Below are positions 57,501 through 64,000 of a DNA stretch of 64,000 nt, piece after piece. The stretch spans positions 25,836,472 to 25,900,471 of the forward strand of contig OY855914.1 of assembly GCA_963693305.1 (NCBI GenBank), given 5' to 3'. The notes below the pieces were generated by a model. That model saw only the letters and a program-made list of their open reading frames with translations, made no database searches and had not been told where the DNA came from. The first letter of the stretch is position 1. Each line of letters begins with the position of its first letter. The stretch is from Meandrina meandrites (taxonomy: Eukaryota; Cnidaria; Anthozoa; Scleractinia; Meandrinidae). The position numbers and the translations under genes are program-made.

Positions 57501-59692
57501 CAATACCTTTCCAGTCATGTCTTTTGTCAGACTGTGGAAAAATAGAAAACAAAATGAGTGAATACAGTGATACAGTGTATATTTCGAGCAGTAGCCCATC
57601 AGGTAGAGTCTCTATGTATCCTGGTTTCTGTGGAACTAGGAATATTTCTACTCCCCCCTGGGATGGGATTCAAGTCCATCACAGGTTCAATGTTACTGCA
57701 GTGTTAATTTGCCAGTACCCATTTACACAACTGGGTGGTTAGAGTTGAGTGTAAAAGCCCAAGAACACAGGCAGGGACCCTAGCTAGGGATCAAAGGTCA
57801 TGACAAAGTGCAAGGCAGTGAGGCATGCAAACCATTCCAGTTACATGTAGCCTACAGAGCAGTTCAGTAAGCCTAAATAGCACTTTGGTTAGCCTACAGT
57901 TAACTCAGGAAGCTTGCAGTTAGCCTTTTTATTGGGATTAGGGAATTCTACCTTGCATGCCTCACATGCCTCGCTGCCTTGCCTCGCTGCCTCACACATT
58001 AGTAAGACTCGGGCTCAAACATACACCACTTGATCCAGTCAAGGGCCAGTGTGTCTATGATTAGGCAGCTGCCCCTCCCAATACATGTAGTTATTACTTA
58101 ACAGGTTTTGCTTACATTGTTTTAAATACTACATAGACAAAAAAAGTTTCATATACTGTAATATTACCTGCTAGTAACGATGATGACATCTTCAGCAATA
58201 TTGGCCAATTCTTTGATAGCCAAGTACACCATTCTACGGAGCATCACCTAACATAAAAATAAAAAAAAAAATCCATAAACTACAAGACTTCAACTGTAAA
58301 ATGTACAAATAGGAACACAAGTGTACATGTAATGCTGAGATTGTCAGTTCTACATGATAACTGTTTTGGTAAAATCACAAAAATTATTGTAAGTTGACCC
58401 TGCAGTGCGGAGTCAAATAAACCATGCGATGCATATATTCAAACCATCAGTTCAAGTACATCATTTCCGCATTTGAAACAATAAATAATAAATAAATCAC
58501 TTTATTTGAGTGTCTATGCATCTAACACTGCTGTGCTAATTGGGGACACTGGAAATCTAAGGAAACAAAATGCTGTAAATCAAATAGAAACTTGTTAAAA
58601 ATCCCAACTGGCAGGAGGCTATATACAAAGCGTGGAGGAGTTGAATTTGGGACCACCAAAGACAAATCTATTTAGTAGCACGGACTAAGATTTGAACCCC
58701 AGACCTCCGGGTTACGGTCCAGTGCCCTTACTACTAGTCCACATCGCCTCCATGATTTTTTCCATGGAACATGGTTGCTCTTAATAAATGTTTCTCTCTG
58801 AAGATGGGGAAGAAATCTTTGTGGTTGTGTTCTAGTGGGTTGAGTTACAAAATTCAAATTTAGCACTCTAAACTGATAGAAAACCCAACTCACATCTTTA
58901 GATTGAAACAGCTTTGTCATGGCGAAGAATGCCTCTGTTGCTTCTGTTGTACCAAGGTGTTGTCCCTGCAACAGAATGATTAAGAATAAAAATAATATTG
59001 ACATATAGATCCCAGAGGCCTATATATATTTATTATAGTACTAGTGGGGAGAATTTGTCTGTTGATCGAAATATGTTTTTAGTTCAAAAGTCCTAATAAA
59101 GCAACATTTAGCCCTGTTCAGTACTGTCATCCAGCGGGGGGGGGGCATTTTACGGTATCCCCAAAATGATGATTTTCCTATTTATTTGACATGTGTTTTT
59201 CCTGTCGCCGACTGCTTGGCAGCGTTATTTCAGTATTACTCCATAGTCAAACTTTAAGTTTTCGACACGATCAATTCACGATAGGCGCAAATTGAACTGT
59301 CACCTAAATAAAATTCCGTTCAAATACACTGACTTACCTGGTTTAGAACATACATAATCTTCGTCAAAATATGAATGCATTTCCGTGGATTTATCGGAGT
59401 TTCGTTGAATGTGCGAGCCTAAGAATGGAAAAAGACTTTAGAACGCGTGACCGGCTTAAAACGGAGAAAGAAAAGGGAACATAAATAAGACAAAAGTAAT
59501 ATTTTAAACTGACCTCTTGAAGAACCGCACTCTTGTCAAGGTTCTGAAACGGATTCGATTGCGCTCCTAAAACAAGTAAAAACGTGGGATCGTAATTCAA
59601 TTTTTCTCACAGTTTTGGCAGAGAATGTATGGAAGCCATAAAGATCATTTACCCTCTTCTTCGTCCTTCTTATCTCGCCGTAAATACTGCAT
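42558..59692 (-). CDS. COPG: Coatomer subunit gamma (COPG)
   Basis: Gamma-COP is part of the COPI coat that carries cargo from Golgi to ER; it works in the cytosol and on Golgi membranes. Exons in transcript order: 59653-59692, 59514-59566, 59338-59418, 58894-58965, 58168-58247, 57507-57531, 57005-57055, 56469-56561, 55751-55837, 52610-52726, 52295-52335, 51769-51823, 51554-51632, 51221-51399, 49935-50035, 49452-49524, 49223-49301, 48834-48998, 48010-48085, 47429-47532, 46907-47050, 45900-45971, 45421-45563, 44814-44985, 44430-44527, 43946-44084, 42558-42787. Phase holds throughout and gives 882 residues, against about 874 in human COPG1. The adaptin-N helical repeats (about 20-545) carry highly conserved blocks such as [23 protein letters not shown], [11 protein letters not shown] and [16 protein letters not shown] Pro/Thr-rich linker (about 580-625) leads to the gamma-COP appendage and C-terminal platform domain. 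Exon 6 has only 25 bases. Confidence 0.95.
42885..43115 (-). mobile_element. tRNA-derived SINE, partial
   Basis: Aligns with 50586-50830 (GGATGGGATGCTAGTCCATCGCAGG and GAGAGGCACTATGAGAGTA are shared) but stops at GGGCTCGACTCTGCAG, before most of the tRNA-like head. Lies in the last COPG intron. Confidence 0.75.
43170..43320 (+). mobile_element. SINE fragment in the opposite orientation
   Basis: Reads GGACTAGCATCCCATC, then a long G run, AATACCCCTAGCCGCTTCAT and GCTACAGAAA, which is the reverse complement of the SINE tail region. With the adjacent 42885-43115 copy it forms an imperfect inverted pair. Confidence 0.65.
43642..43838. mobile_element. 197-base hairpin MITE
   Basis: The two halves are near-complements across the whole length. 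TTTACCCCCCAAAATTTTTG and GCATAAGCATTGTTTTCAAT on the left are mirrored on the right, with a loop of about 25 bases. The outer ends are GCCACATTCGC and GCGAATGGC. No clear target duplication. Lies in the last COPG intron. Confidence 0.8.
44715..44790 (-). repeat. Short dispersed intron repeat, inverted copy
   Basis: Reverse complement carries TTCTCCTGACAATATCTCTA, then AAGCAGATAAGTTATGAGAATTA, which matches the ends of the two MED1-intron copies with internal sequence lost. It lies in the COPG intron between exons 24 and 25. Confidence 0.5.
46025..46735. mobile_element. Possible diverged inverted-repeat element
   Basis: Left side has CTTATTCCGGGATAAGAATA and GAATGTCTGTACG. Right side, reverse-complemented, has TTAAGAATATTATTCCGAAT and GTCCGTACG. 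The match is patchy, so the element limits are approximate. Lies in the COPG intron between exons 21 and 22. Confidence 0.35.
47747..47990. mobile_element. ~240-base inverted-repeat element with GTTTGCCGTTT motifs
   Basis: Left end GAGAGGTTAAGCTTCACGTT pairs with the right end, whose reverse complement is GAGAGTTTAAGCTTCATGTT. Subterminal motifs ACCGTTTGCCGTTTACCG and GTTTGCCATTTGCCGTTAG also face each other. Lies in the COPG intron between exons 19 and 20. Confidence 0.6.
48208..48427. mobile_element. 220-base element with CAGGGGCGTA-type ends
   Basis: The left end is CAGGTGTGTAGCTAGGAA; the right end, reverse-complemented, is CAGGGGCGTACCAGGGG with a long G run. CAGGGGCGTA-type termini are common in hAT-like non-autonomous elements. 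The 8 bases on each side do not match, so a target duplication is not supported. Lies in the COPG intron between exons 18 and 19. Confidence 0.5.
50420..50530 (-). mobile_element. SINE fragment
   Basis: Shares CTGGATGGGATGCTAGTCCATC, ending at GGGTTATCCCCAACA, with the full SINE that follows at 50586-50874. The tRNA-like part is missing. Confidence 0.65.
50586..50874 (-). mobile_element. Full-length tRNA-derived SINE (reference copy)
   Basis: On - it starts GGGAGGCGCGGTGGCCTAAT, which contains a pol III A box (TGGCCTAATGGTTAGTGCG), and then a B box (GGTCCGGGTTCGAGCCC) about 35 bases later. The body holds TGTTCTTGGGCAAGACACTT and ACTAGCATCCCATCCAGG, and the tail reads CGGGGATAAGCACCGGCC. This is the best preserved of at least six copies in the window. 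Lies in the COPG intron between exons 14 and 15. Confidence 0.9.
51052..51150 (-). mobile_element. SINE fragment (head half)
   Basis: GAGGCACTGTGAGAGTAAAG and TTGCCCAAGAACATTAACAC match the reference SINE; the head is decayed. Confidence 0.6.
51945..52100 (+). repeat. Dispersed repeat, partner of 28690-28880
   Basis: Direct-orientation copy of the repeat, in the COPG intron between exons 11 and 12. Runs of G and C follow it at about 52115-52120 and 52236-52260. Confidence 0.75.
53040..53200 (-). mobile_element. Degenerate SINE
   Basis: Faint match in order: AGGATCCATGTACATCGCAGG, then AGAGAGGCACTGGGAGAGTAAA and AGTGTCATGC, then a decayed tRNA-like end followed by a CCACCACCA run. Confidence 0.45.
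53717..54333. repeat. 617-base tandem duplication, unit 1
   Basis: Begins AAGGAAAACATTGTGACAAC and is followed head-to-tail by a second copy. Only a few single-base differences were seen between the two. It lies in the COPG intron between exons 9 and 10. It includes the left end of the inverted-repeat element described at 54839. Confidence 0.95.
54334..54950. repeat. 617-base tandem duplication, unit 2
   Basis: Nearly identical to 53717-54333, with exact period 617. Differences seen include ACAATTG/ACTATTG, TGCCAATATT/TGTCAATATT, AAGGAACG/AAGTAACG, GTCGTATA/GTTGTATA and ACCGTAAA/ACCATAAA. Confidence 0.95.
54839..55578. mobile_element. 740-base inverted-repeat element with TA flanks
   Basis: The left end CCATAAAATTCCAGTTATAA and the right end, reverse-complemented, CTGTAAATCCTATTTTAAGA are related, and TA flanks both (54837-54838 and 55579-55580). 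ATAAGCCCCC motifs line the left side and GGGGGCTTA motifs the right. No coding capacity. Only its left 112 bases are repeated in the upstream tandem unit. Confidence 0.6.
57586..57845 (-). mobile_element. Degenerate SINE
   Basis: GAGCAGTAGCCCATCAGG, ACTAGGAATATTTCTACTCC, GGGATGGGATTCAAGTCCAT and CCAGTACCCATTTACACAACTG follow the reference SINE order. Lies next to COPG exon 6. Confidence 0.7.
58604..58754 (-). mobile_element. tRNA-derived SINE of a second family
   Basis: On - it starts GGAGGCGATGTGGACTAGTA with an A-box-like segment and has a B-box-like GGTCTGGGGTTCAAATC. The body (GTGGTCCCAAATTCAAC, TATAGCCTCCTGCCAGTTG) differs from the other SINE family. Lies in the COPG intron between exons 4 and 5. 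Confidence 0.7.
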
Positions 59693-61008
59693 TTTGCCTC
59701 TAAAATCACCCGAATCTCGCCTAAATGGTGATCCTCAAAATGGAGACGTGGCAGAACAAAGCAGGATGGGAAGGAATCGCGGCCTCATAAATGAACAGCG
59801 GTGTTTCATTCTAGTTACCAGTCTGTCTGTGCACTTCAGCAAACTTGTGGCCCAGCGTCTTTCAGGCTTCTGAAATCACAGGGAGCCCGGACAAACTGTT
59901 TGTTTACACATTAGCATTTTTGTGTATATTAGCATTTTTATAGCAAATGTATAGGATTTACTGAACGGCTCGCAGAATTGCGTGTAATAACGTAAAATAT
60001 GAACAAATTACATAATAAGTAAACGTAAGTTTATCTTACTAGTTTTGTGGTGTGGTTCTTTTGGCTCGAAATTGCGAATTTGAGCGGTTTGAAGGATTTC
60101 GCGTTTGCTGCTTTCTACATATATAATTATAACGAAAGGGTGGAAACTCCAACAGCTCCAAATTCGAACAGCTCCAGCGCCGAGGCGATTTTCGACCAGA
60201 AAATCCCATCGCACAGCTTTCAAACTGAGCAACATGTAAGAGGAAGGTTTGAGGAATCTTCTCGTATTGTTCGATCGAAAATTCATCCAAACGGCCCAGA
60301 GCTAGCCTTCGAACAAAAACGGGTAACCAAAAATTTTAAGCCGTCCGAATGCGTAGCCACAAAAAGTTGTGCCGAAGGGAATTTGCTATTCCCTAGCCTC
60401 TTTCCGATTGGACACAATTAAACAATGGTCGTTCAAGATTTCGTCCCGTGGATAGGTGGGCAAAATCAATACTCACTAGCATGGGTAGTGTAAGGGTCCT
60501 TGGGTTGTGTCGGACTATTGACATCACTACCCATGCTAGTGAGTATTGATTTTGCCTTTGCCCACCTATCATTATGCATTTATTCATTCATATACACGCG
60601 ACTATTTGAAAATTTGAAAGCAAGAATTCTCAAGAGTATCATCACGTGGCCTGTAATGGGGCAACGAAACGCCCAAGCGAAAAAGGTCTACTGCACCTGA
60701 AGGAACACTGTTATGTAAACGAGAATCGAAACATGCGTCAATGTGGATATTTTACAATAACGTATTATATTATGCATTGCTGTGCGCGGGAAGTTTGCAT
60801 GTTTGAATAAAATTTAAAATTAATGGCGCGATTTTATTCATACATGCGCACCTTTGCCCAATTGCAATTTCAAATTTCACAACCGTCTTTTAGCTTGGAC
60901 CAACTCAAACTTTTGAACAAAGTTGCATGCTCTTCGCGTTGTGTTCACCGATCTTCGACAACCTCGCAGACGAATCCACTTTAAAAGGATACAGCGAGTT
61001 TTGAGTAG
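59693..61008. other. Region upstream of COPG with no supported gene
   Basis: Contains the presumed COPG promoter at its left edge and a strong hairpin at 60454-60567. An open frame of 124 codons at 60047-60421 (+) has Ser/Asn-rich sequence and no domain; two overlapping frames on - are equally long, so none is supported as coding. Confidence 0.45.
60454..60567. repeat. Short perfect-stem hairpin
   Basis: Left arm 60454-60490 and right arm 60525-60567 share 32 perfectly complementary bases, including CACTAGCATGGGTAGTG, around a 34-base loop. The right arm has six extra bases near its base. It could be a tiny MITE or a source of small RNA. Confidence 0.75.
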
Positions 61009-62008
61009 ACATTGAGCAGAAACTCCGCCGACTTTTACGAACAAGCTTATTCAAAGTTGCTTTACCAGGAAACCGGAATTTTACTTGGCAGGTAACTAAC
61101 ACATGTGGCTCTCCGCATATCAGCTACTGAACTGCACCATTTCTCAGTGGTAGCCAACAAACTTTGTTGGAAAATACACATTTCTCTTCTTTTTGTTTCA
61201 GGAGATCTTGGGAGACAGTCACGAAGGACACCAGTCTTAAGTCGAAATATCTTGCCGTTAACAGGAATTGATAGCCGATGGGAAATGCTTGCTTTATCTG
61301 ATAGAGGTAACTAAAGAGTTCCTTGTCTTACTTTATATAATCACCAAATAGATTAAACTTTATGCGAGACTTTAGAACAGGGCTACAGTAGCGTAGTTTT
61401 TCGGGCTATTTCTGGACATTTGTATGCCTTTAAACAATAATTAATCGGTAAGACTAATCTCGGAAAAGTAACTAGGGCTCAACACTAATTCAAAGCGCCA
61501 GCAAAAACTTCATCTTTTCTGAACTGAGATCAATACTCAAACGACAATGATTTTATTTTTTTAAAATTTTGAATTCAATGGAAGACAATTACTTTATCCC
61601 GGTAGATTAGTTCGCGCATTTTGCCGTGTATTGTTCCTGTGACAAGCGACGGCAAGAATTAAGACAAAAGTTTAATGCTTACACTTGACGTTTTTCTTTG
61701 CAATTTACCAATTTAATGCCAATTATTTTCTTTATATCAGAACTTTGAGCAGTGGTTGCAGTACAGTTTATCACGTGCATCTTGGTACCGCACCATACCT
61801 GTAAGACTCACAAAAAGGAAAGCCATGAGCCCTGGCTAGTGAAATGTTCGTTTCGACCAGATACAATGCAAGGCAACAGAAAGCTTGGGAAAACCTTCAA
61901 GTCGCGTGGCATCCTAAAAGAGTTAAAGTCCTTCCTGCGTCAGATGCAGAACAGATTTATTCTGACATCAATCCCGGACTGCGTGGATAAATTTCTGCTG
62001 CTCAGGTA
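61009..62008 (+). pseudogene. Decayed multi-exon gene copy A (unrecognised)
   Basis: Exon-like pieces with splice signals: 61009-61091 (ADFYEQAYSKLLYQETGILL, donor at 61092), 61202 to about 61311 (acceptor TTTCAG, donor GGTAAC), and about 61741 to 62008 (acceptor ATATCAG, donor GTAAG). The first two join in phase. The second then runs into stops after a KSKYLAVNRN stretch that aligns with the open KFKYVVTNKTGKAMENTRF of copy B. The third starts NFEQWLQYSLSRASWYRTIP and stops after about 30 codons. I do not recognise the family. The pattern of conserved splice sites with broken frames indicates a pseudogene. Confidence 0.45.
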
Positions 62009-62116
62009 AGAACTCGTTTGTTGTATAAATCCTAGATCAATATCAAAAAAGTGAATAAAAATCCCGTGCCATTTACGTTCGTCTTAAACTGGGTGGATGG
62101 GTTTCGCTCGTTCCAC

Positions 62117-62667
62117 CCCCAGGGGGGGGGGGGGGGGGGGGTACTTAAAAAAGTTTTATACGGGGAGGCTCCGCCCCGAGGTCCAACCCCTTACCCTTTT
62201 ATATACCATTTTTTTCAAAAAAGGCACCCCTTTCGTATACCTTTTATTGGAAAAAGGCACCCCTTTCATATACCTTCTTAAGAAGACTGTTTTCCTTTTT
62301 CTAAACGCCTGGAATGAACTTTATTCCGACTGAATGTAATTCGAACCTAACTACTGTAGTTTAATTTGTAACCACTCTCACTGGCCCGCCTTATGAATAA
62401 ATCGTTAAAACAGGAAGTCTTCTTGTCATTTTTTTCACGTAGCGCGTAATAAATTAAAATGAAACAGTCACAAGTTGCGTCTGCTTGATCTGTTTTAATT
62501 CAAGGCCCTTTTTAAAACCCGAACGAAGATTTTCCTACCCTTTCATATACCTAAACTTGTGAAACCCCTACCCTTTTATATACCTGAAGACTGAAAAAGG
62601 TACCCCTTTCGGGCGGAGCCTCCCCGTATAGGCCATTATAGGGAGTACCCCCCCCCCCCCCCCCGGG
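62117..62667. mobile_element. 551-base poly-G/C-tipped element with 8-base target duplication
   Basis: Ends are CCCCAGGGGGG... and ...CCCCCCGGG, followed inward on both sides by inverted GGGGAGGCTCCGCCC blocks and TATATACC-type motifs. CGTTCCAC is duplicated at 62109-62116 and 62668-62675. The homologous place in copy B (about 63838) reads CGCGCGTTCCACTTGGTGC with no insertion, an empty site. The 8-base duplication suggests a hAT-type element. No coding frame. A relative lies at 32959-33115. Confidence 0.85.
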
Positions 62668-62790
62668 CGTTCCACTTGGTGCTTGTCTACTACTATAAAG
62701 TGTGGCTTCCGAACTGCGCCTTTCCTGTAAAAGGAAATCGAAAAACTTTGGTGGACAGCTGACATTAATTTTTCATATTTTTTTTTTCAG

Positions 62791-63718
62791 ATCTTTTGTT
62801 AAAGTCTCCAAGTTCAAGTATGTGGTCACAAATAAGACAGGAAAGGCAATGGAAAATACCCGCTTTATAGAGGTAAGAGTTTGGAACTCTTGTCTTATAT
62901 AATCACCAAATAAATTATATTATATTTTGAGACTTTAGAACAGGACGTCCTATCTCTGAACAACTTTTACGTGTCTAAACAACAACACAGTAAATGAATT
63001 GAAACTGGTCGTAACTAGGGTTCTTAGCTCAAAGCACCAGCAAAAACCCGATCGTTTCTCAGTTAGAGATCAATTCGCAAAAATATCGGCAATGGTTTTA
63101 GGGATGGACCATTATTTTTCTGGAGAGGGTATAAAAATGTTGAAAAAATTGTTTGTAGAGCCTAAAAAGACAAAATAAGTTGCTTGCAAACATGATATGT
63201 GTAAAAAAAATAGTTTGCATTTTCGAAAAAAAAAATGTTTGCAGAGGTGCATAAATAAAAAGAAAAGTTTGCAGAGGAAAATTTTTATACCCCCCCCCCC
63301 CCCCTCCAGGAAAATAATGGTCCGTCCCCTGCTGCGAAGACTATAACTTTATCCCGTTATATGAGTTTGCGCACTTTGCCTTGGATTTTATTCTATAGTT
63401 TTCTACTTTTTTTATGAACGAATGATAGTGAGAAGCCACGCTTGACCTAAGACGAAAGTTTAATGCTCATACTGCATGTTTTCCTTAAATTTACTAATTT
63501 AAATACCAATTATCTTCTTGCATCAGAACTTTAAAGAACAACTGGTTGCAGTACAGTTGATCGCACGATTCCTGTAAGATTCACAATAAGGAAAGCCATG
63601 GTCCCTGCAATGGGAGGGACAGAAAGCTTGAAATGGAAATCCTTCCAGTGGCGTGGCATTCTGAAAAAGTCAAGTCCTGTTATCAATCCTACTGCGTGGA
63701 TGATCCCTGCTGCCCAGG
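62791..63718 (+). pseudogene. Decayed multi-exon gene copy B (unrecognised)
   Basis: Tandem homologue of the second and third exon-like pieces of copy A and of the intron between them. Piece 1, 62791-62872, is fully open (SFVKVSKFKYVVTNKTGKAM...) between an acceptor (TTTTTTTTTCAG) and a donor (GAG/GTAAGA). Piece 2, about 63527-63718, matches NFEQW...RTIPVR of copy A, but a TGA replaces a TTA and a short deletion shifts the frame; afterwards DRTIPVRFTIRKAMVPAMGG runs open to the donor CAG/GTAAC. The intron carries its own transposon at 63101-63328. No known domain is visible. Confidence 0.45.
63101..63328. mobile_element. 228-base inverted-repeat element with poly-C tract
   Basis: The left end GGGATGGACCATTATTTTTC and the right end, reverse-complemented, GGGACGGACCATTATTTTCC are inverted repeats of about 25 bases; a C run and TTTTTATACC lie inside the right end. 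The matching intron of copy A (about 61550-61600) lacks it. No clear target duplication. Confidence 0.7.
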
Positions 63719-64000
63719 TAACAACTCGTTTACCGTAAAACTCCTAGATCTGTAACAAAACAAAGTAATGACAACTTTTAGCTTGAAATCGGAGCTGGTG
63801 ACATTAACGTAATCCCAAGCTGGGTGGAGTGTTTCGCGCGTTCCACTTGGTGCTTGTCTACTTGCACGCTCCCGAGGACCGGTTGGTGGTAATACGGTTG
63901 GGGAAGACGGGGGCTGGTCATGATGTGCTTGTATTGGAAACCCATCCTTATTTGGCATTGCACGTAGGTATCATGAGTACCATACGAGTCATCTCAGATA
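63719..64000. other. Continuation of the copy B repeat unit to the window edge
   Basis: The part from 63822 (GGGTGGAGTGTTTCGCGCGT) matches the sequence around 62092 in copy A, so the duplicated unit continues into intron sequence. No supported gene; the open frames on - here are not convincing. Confidence 0.45.

Noticed and set aside
60047..60421. A 124-residue gene on +
   Set aside because: No splice context, no domain, and two overlapping frames on - of similar length.

Overview
The window is eukaryotic DNA from an invertebrate animal, most likely a cnidarian and probably a stony coral. Genes are split by GT/AG introns of a few hundred bases. There are tRNA-derived SINEs, many short inverted-repeat DNA transposons, and a TPR-CHAT gene of a kind that is expanded in corals and sea anemones. 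The assignment to coral is inference from this combination; no database was searched.

Three conserved genes were assembled exon by exon, with reading phase kept across every junction. MED1 (Mediator subunit 1) lies on + at 15813-27971 with 21 exons and 949 residues. BRPF1/peregrin, the scaffold of MOZ/MORF histone acetyltransferase complexes, lies on - at 29979-38909 with 10 exons and 1292 residues. COPG (coatomer gamma subunit) lies on - at 42558-59692 with 27 exons and 882 residues. MED1 and BRPF1 are convergent, about 2 kb apart from stop to stop. A fourth clear gene, a TPR-CHAT protease-like protein, is on - at 7488-10031. Nothing suggests these genes form one pathway. MED1 and BRPF1 act in transcription and chromatin, COPG in Golgi-ER traffic, and the CHAT protein probably in cell death or immune-type signalling.

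Layout. 1-2885: tandem ~700-base repeats followed by a ~900-base segment that recurs at 14119-15710. 3045-3700: a small unrecognised gene with one frame break. 5186-5585: a hairpin element. 7488-11039: the CHAT gene. 12468-13521: a large foldback element. 14119-15710: the second copy of the ~900-base segment, split by a TA-flanked transposon. 15813-28540: MED1, whose introns hold a SINE with a nested hAT-like element, a pogo-like element, a TTAA-flanked element and a minisatellite of E2F-like motifs. 29.6-38.9 kb: BRPF1. 39.2-41.1 kb: two weak candidate genes. 42.5-59.7 kb: COPG, with many SINEs, a recent 617-base tandem duplication and several inverted-repeat elements in introns. 59.7-64 kb: a hairpin, then two decayed tandem copies of an unrecognised multi-exon gene, each carrying its own transposon insertions.

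I did not find a clear new multi-gene system. The strongest unusual signals are the foldback element with variable tandem repeats in its arms, transposon insertions dated by filled and empty sites within the window, the E2F-like minisatellite, RFX X-box-like palindromes inside a tandem repeat, and the TPR-CHAT gene.
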